Shown: one piece after another, positions 1-10,859 of the stretch
Layout of the letters: every line of letters begins with the position of its first letter
Position numbering within the stretch: the stretch's first letter is position 1
NCBI GenBank assembly: GCA_951640165.1
Contig: OX621260.1
Span: forward strand, 25,686,001-25,750,000
Direction: 5' to 3'
Length of the DNA: 64,000 nucleotides
DNA from: Pseudoips prasinana
Taxonomy: Eukaryota > Arthropoda > Insecta > Lepidoptera > Nolidae
Notes under the pieces: generated by a model
Databases searched by the model: none
What the model was told of the DNA's origin: nothing
What the model saw: only the letters and a program-made list of their open reading frames with translations
Made by a program: the position numbers and the translations under genes

Positions 1-335
1 ACCTAGTTTATAGAATACACTACATGATATGGTTTTACATACATCATGCTGCATTTCATATGGAGTAAAAAAGCTTCTGATGGAATGTAGCGAGTTTTGC
101 AAACGTCCAGCTACGGTGAACGCTTGTCATTAATGATCGGCCATAAGCTTGTTTTCTGATGTAGTTGTCAAATTGGGTAATGTATAGTTTTAAAAGACGC
201 TGCTAGGTATAGGCCTACCTCAAAGATCTCCACAATTGATATTACTTAAAAGTAGAATGAATACTATCACAATTTCTAATATTTACAAGCACCATTAAAA
301 TTGAAACTACAATTGCAAATATTTAATCTTGAGAC
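1..335. other. Unassigned AT-rich DNA
   Basis: I see no recognisable gene or repeat in this edge of the window. Confidence 0.5.
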
Positions 336-545
336 TGCACGTGTGGCGCAGCGGCTAAGACAGTCGTCTCGCCGCTTCGTGTCGCGGGTTCGAGTCCCGC
401 GCCGGACAACTATATATTGTGTGACTCACAAATAGATGTTTGAGTCTGGATGTACTTTGTGTCCGTCTATTATATGCTTGTAAAGTACCCCGCGACACAG
501 TGATTAAAAACCCTAGTGCGGGCGTTGTCCTTTAAAGAAAAAAAA
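336..545 (+). mobile_element. SINE-F, tRNA-derived
   Basis: The 5' part is tRNA-like: an A-box-like GTGTGGCGCAGCGGCTAAGA and a B-box GGTTCGAGTCCCG in positions expected for RNA polymerase III promotion. The body follows with TGAGTCTGGATGTA, TTTGTGTCCGTCTATTATAT and AAAGTACCCCGCGACA and ends in an A-rich tail. The same body recurs near 7.9, 12.3, 15.9, 49.7, 51.4 and 52.1 kb. This is the most complete copy. It directly abuts the Helentron-like element that follows. Confidence 0.8.
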
Positions 546-829
546 ACTTGAGAGGTGTCAAGGGACACCCGGATGGAACGAAGTTATTTCTTATTATTTA
601 TTATGTACAAAAAACCTGTATACACTCAAAAAAAATAATCGTCGCGACACCACACTGTTCAATGCGAAATAGAAATGAAAATATCTGGTTTGCTTTCTAT
701 AAGAGAGAGAGAGAGACAGTGAAACAAGCGCACGCCGCACAGCTGCAAAAAGTGTCGTGCCAACTTTTCGTAAGATTTTTTTCCGTCTAGCCCCCTTTCA
801 CAACGCGCGATAAGGAACTTCGTTCCAAA
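546..829 (-). mobile_element. Helentron-like (HINE/DINE-type) element, copy 1
   Basis: The body is bounded by GGAACGAAGTT (575) and its inverse AACTTCGTTCC (816-826). Outside the first lies a small stem-loop, GGTGTCAAGGGACACC (554-569). A GA-type microsatellite sits in the middle (about 702-717). Subterminal inverted repeats, central microsatellite, terminal stem-loop and T-rich flanks match the layout known for Helentron-derived short elements. Copies at 22938-23228 and 60869-61152 share the same boundaries. It has no transposase. Frames read through it are fortuitous. Confidence 0.6.
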
Positions 830-2015
830 AAATAACAACACAAATCTGTACCCCTTTCCTCACTAGTATCAGGTAAACACGCACGTTTTGTTCCCGAATA
901 TTAATAATAATAATAATAAATAACATCCCGTTTTTAATGATTAACATAAAGCTATTTATGATGTAACAATAACTACGACAAGAAACCAAATAATACAACG
1001 ATATCAATCAACAGGCGCGTGTAATAATCACGCGTGCGCGTACTCACACACAGCGTGTTATATGGGGTGGTGACAAAAGACGATCTATGATCTCATTTCA
1101 ACAGCGCACACCTACATTCCACACTCCCTTTTACACGATGTGCTGCTAAATAAAACGTTAATCTCTTCTAATAGGATGTTCCCGTACGTTATGTAGCGCG
1201 GCTTTGCGTTCAGTTTAAACGCATTACGTTTTATTGCTTATCTGTAAATCCTTGCACAGCTTCGGCGCACACGTAAGGGCGGGCACCCGAGTGGAACCAA
1301 ACGGAAGGGTCGCTACAATCCTTATACTAAATGACGCTTGCCTTAGCGTCCCTGAGTGAGGAATACGTTATCAAGAGGCCATACGTATCGAATACGAAAA
1401 ACACTCCATTACGGCTCCAATAACTGGTGGGAATTGACTTTTAGGGGGAGGTACAATCGGTGCCCATTTCACACAATATTTCTAAGAACTTTCACTTGCA
1501 ATAAGGTCGCAATTTGAAGATCAACTTGTAACGGCCTTTATGATAAGTTGTACTGATATCTGGACTGATTTTAAATATTATGCAGTATTAGATTAGTTAC
1601 ATGCATAGTAATGTGTGTTAATGAAACGACAGGAGGTGTTCATGTCCATTAGGTTAAAAGAACTTTATTTCTCATAAGAACTTTACAGCTCGCTTGAATG
1701 AGATACATAGTTATGACATATTAAGCATGCATAAATCAAACTGGTTACATCTCATTTAAAATTTCTTAAATATTTCATTTAAACGTGACAGTTGACGTTG
1801 CTTGAAAATATGAATATGTAATGGGTCGTGTTGAAACCGGTAGTAGATGAACCCACTGAGTTTGTTTCGCTGGGTCTTCTCAGTTGGGGCGCATTGGATC
1901 CGGTGGTAGCATTAAAGCGCGACCGTCGTTATTAACACAAGGTCCGTCATAATAATAATACCTTTAATATAGACAGAACCATTGACAATATGTAGTATAA
2001 ATATTAGACTTAAAC
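830..2015. other. Unassigned DNA, no clear gene
   Basis: It holds a short ATT-type microsatellite near 898-920. No convincing coding frame or repeat shared with the rest of the window was found. Confidence 0.4.
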
Positions 2016-2239
2016 TAGATAATTAAACATAATCTCTTGACAATAACTTGATACGAGCTAGCTAAATATCATTTCTGTAATAAAATAAATTTTATAAATG
2101 TTTTCATAGAAGATGTACCTAAATATCTATGTTACTAGAAATAATATCTAATGTACTATATTACTACAAACATGTTCTGACTATTTACAAGCGCTTTTTT
2201 AAAGTCTACGTGAATAAAAACCTTTTTTATTTTATTTTA
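2016..2239 (+). repeat. Family G retroelement 3' end
   Basis: The copy runs from AATCTCTTGACAATAACTTG through CATGTTCTGACTATTTACAA to AAGTCTACGTGAATAAAAACC and a T-rich end containing TTTTATTTTATTTT. It recurs at 4696-4935, 18948-19124 and (reversed) 62551-62710. A polyadenylation-like AATAAA followed by a simple tail suggests the 3' end of a non-LTR retroelement. No coding sequence is retained. Confidence 0.6.
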
Positions 2240-2434
2240 ATAAATAACAAAAAATAATCATTTAACAAACTGGACGTCAGAGTAAGTATTAAAAATCAAA
2301 ATTAATTAATTATTAGCATTGATACTTTAAAATTGCAATATAAAATAAATAATTTAAAAATAATCTATCAATCACTTCATAACAATTTAAAATAAATTCA
2401 CAACAAACATTCAGATTAAACATTAGCAGTAAGG

Positions 2435-2590
2435 ATAGGTACGCGGTCAATCCATAGATGCGGTACCGTTAAAATGTTATAATTTATGAACACCTATGGG
2501 CTTCGGAAAGCACGTTATGCTATCTGTCCAGGTAGTTAACAGTCGATAGGCCTTAAATTGTCAGAAGCCCCCTGGGCTTGTACAACTCGA
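2435..2590 (+). repeat. Family C dispersed repeat, diverged
   Basis: It contains GCGGTCAATCCATAGATG, a CTTCGGAAAGCACGTTA block and GTTAACAGTCGATAGG. These align by eye with the better copy at 4536-4680, with 48235-49045 and with the reversed copy at 31975-32170. Probably the untranslated 3' region of a LINE, but no coding region is visible. Confidence 0.5.
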
Positions 2591-2689
2591 AATTGAGGGT
2601 AACCAGTGTCCATACGATTAAGAAAAGAATTGAACGACGGATGCGGGTACTTTTCAAAACTAGATGTAATTTATCGTAGAGACGAGAAT

Positions 2690-2745
2690 TTAAAAAAAAA
2701 ACCGTCGGACTTCGCTCGATGGGTTCCGTACCATTTATAATAACG
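2690..2745. repeat. Fragment resembling one end of family L
   Basis: The stretch has an A-run followed by GTCGGACTTCGCTCGATGGG and TTCCGTACC. It resembles, in reverse, the end of the longer repeat at 53500-54075 that carries GAACCCTTCATGGGCGAGTC. Too short for firm assignment. Confidence 0.35.
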
Positions 2746-2865
2746 GTGAAAAATCACTTTTGTTTTATGTTTTATTATTTTTGAGCTCCCTCAAATATTA
2801 TTTATTAATTATTTATTTTTGAAGTGAATATATAACTAAATCTTTTCTCACAGGAATTGATAGCA

Positions 2866-3000
2866 CAGACACCAGCACATCCACCTACCCCAATCTGTCA
2901 AATTTCTTTTATCGATTAGCAACTTTATCACATAAGCATAAAGTTCACTTTTAATTGGTAAAATTTGACAGATTGGGGTAGATTGATGCGCTGGCGTCTG
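2866..3000. mobile_element. Mariner-like MITE, copy 1
   Basis: It is 135 bp with imperfect terminal inverted repeats of about 40 bp: CAGACACCAGCACATC at the left and GATGCGCTGGCGTCTG at the right, each followed inward by CCCCAATCTGTCAAATTT or its inverse. The right flank is TA and the left flank CA. Five more copies lie in the window, mostly with TA on both sides, as Tc1/mariner-type elements produce. No transposase. Confidence 0.8.
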
Positions 3001-3225
3001 TACCTACTTCGTATATACGAATCGAACAAATACGAAATACGTGAAGTCAAAAGATAAAGTTATTAATACTAAATATTGCACTTGTTCAAAATTCAACCAT
3101 TAAGTTTCTATTGCCAAAGACTTAATGTTTTTGGCAATAGAAACAGAATTTAGACAATAGAGACAATAATATTAAACTGGTCTCAGTTTTGTCATCTCTT
3201 CTCAGTTTGTCGTTCTTATTGGAAA

Positions 3226-3400
3226 CTAGCTGTGCCCCGCGGATTTTCCCCCGTTAAACTGTATAAATTATAGCCTATGTGTTAATCCAGGGTTGCACCT
3301 ATCTCCATACCAAATTTTATTAAAATCGCTCCAGCCGCTTAGACGTGAAGAAGTAACAAACATACACTCACAAACTTTCGCCTTTATAATATTAGTGTGA
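3226..3400 (-). mobile_element. Short non-autonomous Helitron
   Basis: Read on the minus strand it starts TCACACTAATATTATAAAGG and ends in a GCGG-containing hairpin plus CACAGCTAG. The flanking bases are A before and T after. A 5'-TC, 3'-CTAG and A|T insertion without duplication are the accepted Helitron signature. It is 175 bp with no coding capacity. Confidence 0.75.
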
Positions 3401-3699
3401 TAATCCAGTGCTCCGTTGATTAACCGTGGCTCAGGTAAACACCGTTCAACCGCTTGAACCATGCTCAACTATTTATTTATTTAAACACCATCCGATCAGG
3501 TTCCTCAGCTTAGAAACGTGATATTCTTTTACACTGTCAACATTTCTAGCGCTGGTATAGAGCTTGACTAAAATTAATCAACTAAATCGAATGATGTGTG
3601 ATGTTTTTTTCTCAATGGTTGAAGTGGAATTATAGATGTATGATCGTGATAGTGTATTTTCAAGGGCGTTGGAAAATGAATTCAACTGGAGTTCAGTAT

Positions 3700-3905
3700 T
3701 TATTTTTAAACCGTAAAACAAACTATGTGGCTACGCTATGGAACACCCTCCCAAACGACGTGTTCCAGACTCATATAACATGGGTTTATTCAAGGTTAGA
3801 GTGAACAAGCATCTTATGGGTACGCGCGGTCCACCTTCGACCACATCTTCACTTACCATCAGGTGAGATTGTGGTCAAGCGCAAACCCATTTTGCATAAA
3901 AAAAC
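3700..3905 (+). pseudogene. LINE 3' end, last codons of a reverse transcriptase ORF
   Basis: The frame reads NYVATLWNTLPNDVFQTH, then after a frame change GLFKVRVNKHLMGTRGPPST and a stop. A W-N-x-L-P motif followed by a short basic tail is typical of the extreme C-terminus of Jockey/CR1-type LINE polyproteins. Only this end is present, so it is a 5'-truncated, frameshifted copy. The reading GTRGPPSTTSSLTIR* is followed by untranslated sequence. Confidence 0.6.
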
Positions 3906-4535
3906 AAATAACATCCACAAACGTCCGCTATGTTCATCTTTTAAACTAAGTTTAAATCAGGGACGCCGCGGTTTAACTTTTAACATTACTTAACCACCGC
4001 ATGTATAAGTTAAATCGGATTTTTAATGAAAATTTTGCAACCCATGGATCAGCCGCCAGCTTAAATTTAAGTAGCGTTTTAAAATAACGCTTTTAATCAC
4101 ATAATTAAGATCTGTAAACACATATTTCAATCACACACAACCCTAAAAAATCGTACTAAATCATGTTTAACTTATTCGATGAATACGTTCATAAACCGAT
4201 ATCCGAATAAAGCGTTCGCATTGTACTTGTGCTTTCGGAAATAGGGACAAATATCATGAGAGGGCTCGAGAGGTTTGCGGAACATCGAGAATTATGAAAA
4301 CTAGAAAAGCGCTTGAGATACTCCTTTGCTAGTTATTTATAATAAGGTAGATGAAATTCCCCAAATAGTTTAAATACCATTATTAGTCGTTGTGCGTAGA
4401 TATTTGAAGATATATTTTGATTTTTCATATACGCCGCAAGAATGTAGTTACAGTGATTTTTATGAAATAAAGCTATTATGGCTAGTTGCTCTCACTACAC
4501 CGGATCGTAAGTGATAGTAGAGGTTAAGCAATTAG
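3906..4535. other. Unassigned DNA
   Basis: No recognisable gene or repeat. AT-rich with no long reading frame. Confidence 0.4.
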
Positions 4536-4680
4536 GCTTGCGGTCAGTCCAAACATGGTGACGACCAGAGTGGTTTATTTTCTGAGGGTCTCCGACTTTC
4601 CGTGCTTCGGAGGGCACGTTAAACTGTACGCACGGGGTCCGGGTTGTAGTCATTAGACAACAGTCGTTAAGCTATGTGAG
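4536..4680 (+). repeat. Family C dispersed repeat
   Basis: It contains GCGGTCAGTCCAAACATGGT, CCGTGCTTCGGAGGGCACGT and GTCATTAGACAACAGTCGTT. The same blocks occur at 48235-49045, where they continue into GAATAAATTTCATTTCATTT, and in reverse at 31975-32170. Likely the 3' untranslated part of a LINE. Family G follows directly. Confidence 0.6.
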
Positions 4681-4695
4681 ATCCATTATAAATTT

Positions 4696-4935
4696 TGATA
4701 ATTAAACTTAAACATAATCTCTTGACAATAACTTGATACGAGCTAGCTAAATATCATTGCTATAATAAAATAAATTTTATAAATGTTTTCATACAATCAA
4801 TACAATGTGTACCTAAATATCTATGTTACTAGAAATAATAATGTGCACTTAATTATATTACTACAAACATGTTCTGACTATTTACAAGCGCTTTTTTAAA
4901 GTCTACGTGAATAAAAACCTTTTTATTTTATTTTA
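4696..4935 (+). repeat. Family G retroelement 3' end
   Basis: Nearly the same sequence as 2016-2239, including ACGAGCTAGCTAAATATCAT, CATGTTCTGACTATTTACAA and the GTGAATAAAAACC end with a TTTTATTTTATTTT tail. No coding sequence. Confidence 0.65.
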
Positions 4936-4959
4936 TACCATAAATAAGTAATGCAATAA

Positions 4960-5680
4960 TGTAATTTATTCAGCAGTGGGGTAGTAACATACACTTATAC
5001 TTGTCAAGCTCACAATGCACTAAACATAGTCGCATACAGTATTAAAGTAACAAAATATTTTAAACTAGTCCGTCCGTGCGGTCTGGTTCGTCACATAATT
5101 TGTTTAAATCCTTAATTAAATAACAAATTACTAAGTTATTATTTTTAAATTTAGTAATAATAACGTCCTCCCGACCGAATTTTCGGCCACAGTGACCAGT
5201 CTCAATGGAAACTAGCCAATTGCGCCACTAGCCATAGTGCACAAGTGTGTGCGAAAACACAGGGGCACTTTCTATTACATCACTCTCATGATCCGATAGG
5301 ATGACTAGCGACACGACCGGAAAGAGGTCAGGTACAGGACCGACGGCTTTACGTGCTCTCCGAGGCACGGGGGTGTAATACCGCCAACTCCCTGACTTCG
5401 GGCTGATACTGAGAAATATCTTATTACGGAAAAATCCCAAAATCACTTTAAGACCCGACTCGGGATTTGAACTTCATTATCTGAGGTTGAACACGCTACC
5501 CCTAGACCAACGAGGCAGTCAGTTAGTAGTTTAAATTTAGTACTACTATATTAATATTAAGGAATTGAAGACAACGAACAGTTGTGTACCCCAGAAGGCT
5601 CTCGCGGAAGGTTGATGTTTAAATAGCTTTTTAGTAATGGCACTTCCTCCCTTGAAAGTCAGGCATAAAGCGAAAACAAA
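4960..5680 (-). mobile_element. Family H LINE 3' end, split by a SINE
   Basis: On the minus strand it ends GAGCTTGACAAGTATAAGTG ... CTGCTGAATAAATTA, a polyadenylation-like end. It matches 51567-51901 on both sides of the SINE-D at 5157-5529. Blocks shared with that copy include CCGTGCGGTCTG and the GAAGACAACGAACAGTTG region. No coding sequence is retained. Confidence 0.65.
5157..5529 (-). mobile_element. SINE-D, tRNA-Pro-like head, 13-bp target duplication
   Basis: The minus-strand head reads GCCTCGTTGGTCTAGGGGTA and GTTCAAATCCCGAGTCGGG, close to the A-box and B-box parts of a tRNA-Pro gene. The tail is ATT-rich. TTTAAATTTAGTA flanks the element at 5144-5156 and 5530-5542, an exact 13-bp duplication typical of target-primed reverse transcription. 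It interrupts the family H LINE end. Related copies are at 6483-6821, 38695-38820 and 56775-57145. Confidence 0.85.
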
Positions 5681-6482
5681 GTTGGTCTAGCATGATTCAT
5701 TTGCTGCATCCTATGACGAGTACAATCGACTATACATTTTCGCGTAAATTAAGGTCAATGCCGTGACAACGGACTTTTCATTCATTCATTCAACGAACTG
5801 TTGCTTCAGTAGCTTTCACTCACGGCTTACAGACTGTAAATTATATTTTAGGTAAAGAAGTATGATTTATGTAGTTTGACTTCCGACTTCAAGGCTTCCA
5901 AAGTAAATTAAATAATCTAATTAAATAAAAATAATTTAGTTGGAATTTTTCTTTTTCAACACAGTTTTATTAGCTTCATATATATGTTAGTATATAACGG
6001 AAACTTTGAATATGATTTTGACCCCGTTACAAACATCGGATTAACTCAAAATCTGCTGTACTTATCAAGCACCGATGAAAATTGCATATTTTAAACACTA
6101 TTCTTATGATATACATACAATTATATATTTATAATACTGTTTCCAAAAAAAAATATTTATTATTTTACGTTGATAAAATATTAAGCCATACTTTTTGCCA
6201 TGTTGTACAAGAACCAAAAAATATTGATTAAGAATTTTTTTAAAGGCTTTTTTTGTTGCAAATCCCGTACTAAATCATGTATTTCGGGGACTTTACAAAC
6301 ACATAATTAAAGCATACTTAGAATAACTAATTATGGGCTACATTAATAGTTGTCTTGTACGGGAATTGTGCTCGAAACACGATGGCGCCCGGATAATAGT
6401 AGCGTGTTAACGACATTAAACTGTGCGCCACAGGTGTAGTAGGAAGTATAGATAAAATATTTTTAGAATAATATAATAAGAA
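5681..6482. other. Unassigned AT-rich DNA
   Basis: No recognisable gene or shared repeat. It is AT-rich with short A and T runs. Confidence 0.4.
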
Positions 6483-6821
6483 TGTCTTACAGGCCAAATT
6501 TAGGTCACGCCGGCCAGCCGCAATGGAGACTAGCTAACTGCGCAGGACATATTATCGTGCACAAGTGTGTGCGCAAGGCACAGGGGCACTTTCTATTGCA
6601 TCACTCTCAAGATGCGATGGAACGATTAACGACACGAACGGAAAGAGTTCAGTTACAGTACTGACGGCTTCACGCTCTCCGAGGCACGGGGGTGTAATAC
6701 CTGCAATTCCCAGACTTCAGAGAAAATTTCAAAATCACTTTATCCCCGACCCGGAATTAGAACCCAGGACCTCATTATCTGCGTTTGAACACGCTACCGT
6801 TAGACCAACGACGCAGTCATT
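6483..6821 (-). mobile_element. SINE-D, diverged copy
   Basis: It aligns over its whole length with the SINE at 5157-5529, sharing GTGCACAAGTGTGTGCG, GGGGCACTTTCTATT and GGCACGGGGGTGTAATACC. The tRNA-like head at the right end (6770-6821) is degraded, with TTGGTCTAACGGTAGCGTGT on the minus strand. The short reading frames here are fortuitous. Confidence 0.8.
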
Positions 6822-6868
6822 TAATTACAATACCATAAAGGTAGTTTATTCGAATGATCTTTATAATG

Positions 6869-7125
6869 CGGTCACCGTAGCCTAGTTGGTAGTGCTCCTG
6901 CCTACGAAGCTGGTGGTCCTGGTTTCGAATCCCGGTAAGTGCAAATGTTTGTGTGATAAGCACGAATATTTGTTTCTGAGTCATGGATGTTTTCTATGTA
7001 TATAAGTATTTGTCTATCTATATAAGTATGTATATCGTCGCCTGGTACCCATAGTACAAGCTTTGCTTAGTTTGGGGCTAGGATGATCTGTGTGACATTG
7101 TCCCCAGATATTATTATAATATTAC
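6869..7125 (+). mobile_element. SINE-A, tRNA-derived
   Basis: The head has TAGCCTAGTTGGTAGTG (A-box) and GGTTTCGAATCCCGG (B-box). The body has GAGTCATGGATGTTTTCTAT, AAGTATGTATATCGTCGCC and GTACAAGCTTTGCTTAGTTT and ends in CCCCAGATATTATTATAATA. Other copies are 32622-35104 (split), 49864-50118 and 58190-58441. Being full length, it serves as the reference copy in this window. Confidence 0.85.
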
Positions 7126-7154
7126 GTGGTAATAAAAATTACCTAATCCTTACT

Positions 7155-7512
7155 TCCTATATAATAAATGCGAAAGTAACTGTCTGTCGCACTTTCACGC
7201 TGAAATTACAGAACCGATTTAAATAAAATTTGGTGGTACACATATACACTATAGATATTAGAATCTTATAACAGATATAGGGTACTTTTTAATGTCAATA
7301 AAGGGTTGTGAGGGGTTGAAAGGGGGAAGTGAAAAGTTATATGAAAGTATCGCCATTTTTAGAGATAGAAGCTTTAAACTCATTTTTAGGCTGTTGATAC
7401 GATATATAGCGCGGTGTGGTACGGGGTTGTGTAGGTGAGGAAATATGCTTAAGTGTACGAACCGAATACTATCCAAAGACACTACTCCACGCGGACAGAG
7501 TCGCGGATACAG
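7155..7512 (+). mobile_element. Non-autonomous Helitron, 3' end worn
   Basis: It starts TCCTATATAATAAATGCGAA. The right end has CGCGGACAGAGTCGCGG, which matches in reverse the hairpin of the Helitron at 15350-15783, but the final CTAG is lost. No coding capacity. Confidence 0.6.
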
Positions 7513-7861
7513 TTACTCTTTTACAATTTCCTGATTGGAATCGAAGATATACGTAGCTTGCTGCTAGGTAGAGATGACGGCAAATGGAGGTAGGTATCTA
7601 TCGGACAAAGTTTTCGAATGTTAACGCAAAAGCTCCAACTTCGTGAACGTGCTAAGTTTAGTAAAGATTAAGAGATGGAGGTATAACTTAATATTAACTT
7701 AAAGTTAGCATCGATATAAATTAAATATATAACGGTTATTCTGGAACGAAATAGTAGGGACGGGTATTTTGGTCTGAGTATACTCATAAGAAACAATTTG
7801 TTTCTGTTTTTTTTTTCTCTGGTCATTTGAATGCACTGTATGGTAGATGTTTTTGTATTAC

Positions 7862-7985
7862 ACGACCAGGGAGTTAACTTCTGTTTCGCGGGGTACTTTA
7901 CAAACATATTGTTGACATACACAAAGACCATCCAGACTCCTAACAAAGATCTATGTGTCACACAAATAGTTGTCCTGCGCGGGAA
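7862..7985 (-). mobile_element. SINE-F, 5' and body fragment
   Basis: In reverse it carries TTCCCGCGCAGGACAACTAT, TGTGTGACACATAGATC and GTACCCCGCGAAACAG, blocks also found in the SINE-F at 336-545. The tRNA-like 5' half is mostly missing. Confidence 0.65.
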
Positions 7986-8118
7986 TAAGAACGCGATCTA
8001 ATAAATGATATACATTGTTTAGTTAGTCGAGTAATAGTTTATTCATTATCTACTTCTGATAATGATATTAATGCAAACAAAACAACCATGCGATTTTCAC
8101 CTATTGTAATAATCGCCT

Positions 8119-8756
8119 ATAATATCCTGGGACATTATTCACACACGGCCATCTGAACCCAACCCAAACTATGCACAGCTTGTACTATGGAAACCGGATA
8201 ACTGACACATACATATACTACTTTGCTTTTGTAAATACATACTTATGTAGATAACTAGCTGCGCCTCGCGGTTTCACCCGCGTTAAAGTAGTTTTGGCGT
8301 AACAGAGTAACAAACATACATACATAAATCTATACTCACAAACTTTCTCATTTATAATATTAGTAGAATGTGTACCTCTAGCGGTTTTGGCAGTGCACGC
8401 CGGAATAACTCGCAGATGGTAGATTTTTTCCTACTTACTTGACACTTATCGTCATATTTTGAACAATTCACACAATATCTTTATAAATTGTAGCCTATGT
8501 GTTATTCGGATGTATAAGCTATATTATTGTACAGTTTCATTAAAATCCATTCAGTAGTTTTTACGTGAAAGAGTAACAAACATCCATCCATACTTACAAA
8601 CGTACGCGTTTATAATATTTGTAGGATTACTCTCAGATTAAGGACACACAGACATGTTCATGAACACAAATATCTGTCCAGGGTGGGAATCAAACTCACG
8701 ACTTCCAGCGTGAAAGCAAGCTTTGCCAACCACGCCAACAGGCCCAATATAATATA
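8119..8756 (-). mobile_element. SINE-B, split by a Helitron
   Basis: The 3' half (8119-8254) has TATCCTGGGACATTATTCAC and ACAGCTTGTACTATGGAAAC. The 5' half (8627-8756) has GTGGGAATCAAACTCACGAC and CCAACCACGCCAACAGGCC, the reversed B-box and A-box parts. A Helitron at 8255-8626 separates the halves. SINE-B recurs about ten times here and is often interrupted. Confidence 0.8.
8255..8626 (-). mobile_element. Composite Helitron with two 5' ends
   Basis: On the minus strand it begins TCCTACAAATATTATAAACG and ends with the hairpin GCGGGTGAAACCGC and CAGCTAG, flanked by A and T. A second 5' terminus, TTCTACTAATATTATAAATG in reverse, lies inside at about 8349-8368. The unit is 372 bp. The same composite occurs on the plus strand at 20489-20873. 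Confidence 0.8.
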
Positions 8757-9562
8757 ATCCGTTAATATAACAATATAATGGGTTGTTCAAATAAATATTG
8801 ACATTATGATGGAAAATATCTAGTAATGTTAAAGCTTTCAAATATTTATAAATATGTGAGCAAACGTACTTGTATATTATATATATGTATATATAAAATG
8901 GAAAGCATTTTTCCAATCGTATTGCCTCAACAAAAGAAAGCTACACGCATAAATCATTGGAACCTTTTCCTGTGAACGTTACTTTGGATTGAAAAGATTT
9001 TTTTTTCATAACAGTCGTTCGTTCACCCGCCAAGTTTCATAACTTTGGCATACCATCGACGTAAAGTATTTTGTTTAGCCGTATAATGATTACAGTTATT
9101 TTTAATACTTCAAAGACTTGTTTTTGTCACAATTGTTATGATATTACAGGAGTTTCGAAGAAGCCAGTTTTCAACTTTAAATGTTCTGTTGTTATGAAAT
9201 TGGTTATAAAATTAAGAACAATTTTCTCCAACTCTTTTATTATCTAACATAATTTTCAAGGCTCTTACACTTCGGTGCAAAACATAGAATACGTAACATG
9301 TTATTATTAATGGATATCTATAAGAGTTTTTAATTAATAAACACGAAATATCGGAATCAATAGTGATCTTGGGTTTCATTCATTCTGTTGAAATACGTAT
9401 GTATCTATGTAAGATTTCCAACCGCTAATTCATTCACTTAGTCTAAAATTTATTTGTTTTTAATCGGAAACAATCGAGTAAGTTTAACTTAGAGCGGAGA
9501 AGAAATTTCCAAAATAATAAAAAATAAAATACTTACATCATCATCATTTTGAACATTTTGAC
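8757..9562. other. Unassigned AT-rich DNA
   Basis: A TA-rich microsatellite-like patch lies near 8875-8897. No coding or shared repeat was recognised. Confidence 0.4.
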
Positions 9563-9729
9563 GGGCCTATTGGCGTGGTTGGTAGATACGCTGCTTTTCA
9601 CGCCGGAGGTCGTGAGTTCGATTCCCACCCGGGACAAATATGTGTGTGCATGAACATCTCTGTTTGTCTTGGTCTGGGTGTAAGTTATCTATATAAGTAT
9701 GTATTTACAAAATAAAAAAGTATATGTAG

Positions 9730-10005
9730 TTTTAGGAATTAAAAGGATTTATTAATAAAAAAGAGGTTTATTCACACTTCAGAATAAATAATTTAGAAAT
9801 CAACAACAATTTTCTTATGACAAATCACTTATAACGAGAAACACTGTAACCACTGCACATTACACTCGATTTAATCGATACGCAAACCAGCAGAGCTTCG
9901 CCCTCGTCGACGTCTGGCCCCAAAAGAGAAAGAGGCACCGTTGACTCGCCATATATATAGGCAAAGTCCCACGTGACTCATCGCCCATCTTGGAAATTCC
10001 TCACA
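9730..10005 (-). repeat. 3' LTR of the element at 9730-13911
   Basis: On the minus strand it runs from TGTGAGGAATTTCC to TTAATTCCTAAAA. The ends form an imperfect inverted repeat around AGGAATT, and the second end is not the usual CA. It differs from the other LTR mainly by a 14-bp insertion around 9969-9982 and by one base (GCACATT versus GAACATT). Confidence 0.8.
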
Positions 10006-10324
10006 CGGCCTCTCCTGACTTCGCGTCGACCACGACCGCGCTTCTTCAGCAGCACCAGGAGACACGGCGAAGCTATGATCGCCAGCTCCTACTGCATTGG
10101 AGAGCTCACCGTCATCAGAATCATCATCTGCATAAAACACAAACAGTTAATTATCATGGCAACTTCACAAAGATGCCTATTCAGTCATCCACCTCGCACT
10201 CAAGGCACTCAAACAGGCAATCACTCTCGTAACAGAGATAAATACACTCAAAATACTTCGCTTTCAAATGTATGCAAACATCTCTTGCAAACTTCTGTCA
10301 TACTCATAATTGAACAAGTTATAT

Positions 10325-10460
10325 CGACAAACGTAAAGTTATAGCGACACACGTCAAATATTGCGACAAACGCAAAGTTATAGCGACAAACGCCAAGTTA
10401 CAGCGACAAACGCCAAGTTACAGCGACAAACGCCAAGTTACAGCGACAAACGCCAAGCGA
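10325..10460. repeat. 20-bp tandem repeat in the LTR interior
   Basis: About 6.7 units of CGACAAACGCCAAGTTACAG. The left units are variant (GTAAAGTTATAG) and the right ones identical. It lies just inside the 3' LTR of the Gypsy-type element. Confidence 0.8.
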
Positions 10461-10859
10461 CACGCCTGAGTGCATAGTACCATAGCGACTAGCACTTGAT
10501 AACTCATTGAGTACACTATTCACGCGTACGGAGCGCTGAGCTGCTGAAGCCAGGTACTCCGGGACATCAGCCTCGGGAACCACCACTGGACTGCACCGGC
10601 AGCAACCAGCAAGACCTGCCTTCCGCTCGCGCCCGTCCGCACATACGCCAAGTGTACGGACTTCCTGTCCAACACAAAGTAGAGACTTCCTGCCAGCTAG
10701 CCACGCGCGCTAAGTGCACGCCTGCCAGATTAAACGCTTCAGGGCTTCAGCCTCGAAGGCAGCCACTGGGCCACGCCGACAGTTTGTTCCAAACAGTAAG
10801 TCGCATACTCGCCTAGGATAATGACAAGCAAGACCACAAGCAAAGTTTACGTCAGGTTA

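Noticed and set aside
336..410. A functional tRNA gene
   Set aside because: A-box and B-box are present, but the sequence runs on into a body shared by several dispersed copies, so it is a SINE head.
659..841. A short conserved protein shared by three loci
   Set aside because: The shared peptides are translations of the Helentron-like element, running through its microsatellite and inverted ends in either orientation.
6565..6885. A 106-codon frame as a gene
   Set aside because: It spans a SINE-D and the start of a SINE-A.
10325..10460. A CRISPR-like array
   Set aside because: The units are contiguous 20-bp tandem repeats with no spacers, inside a eukaryotic LTR element.
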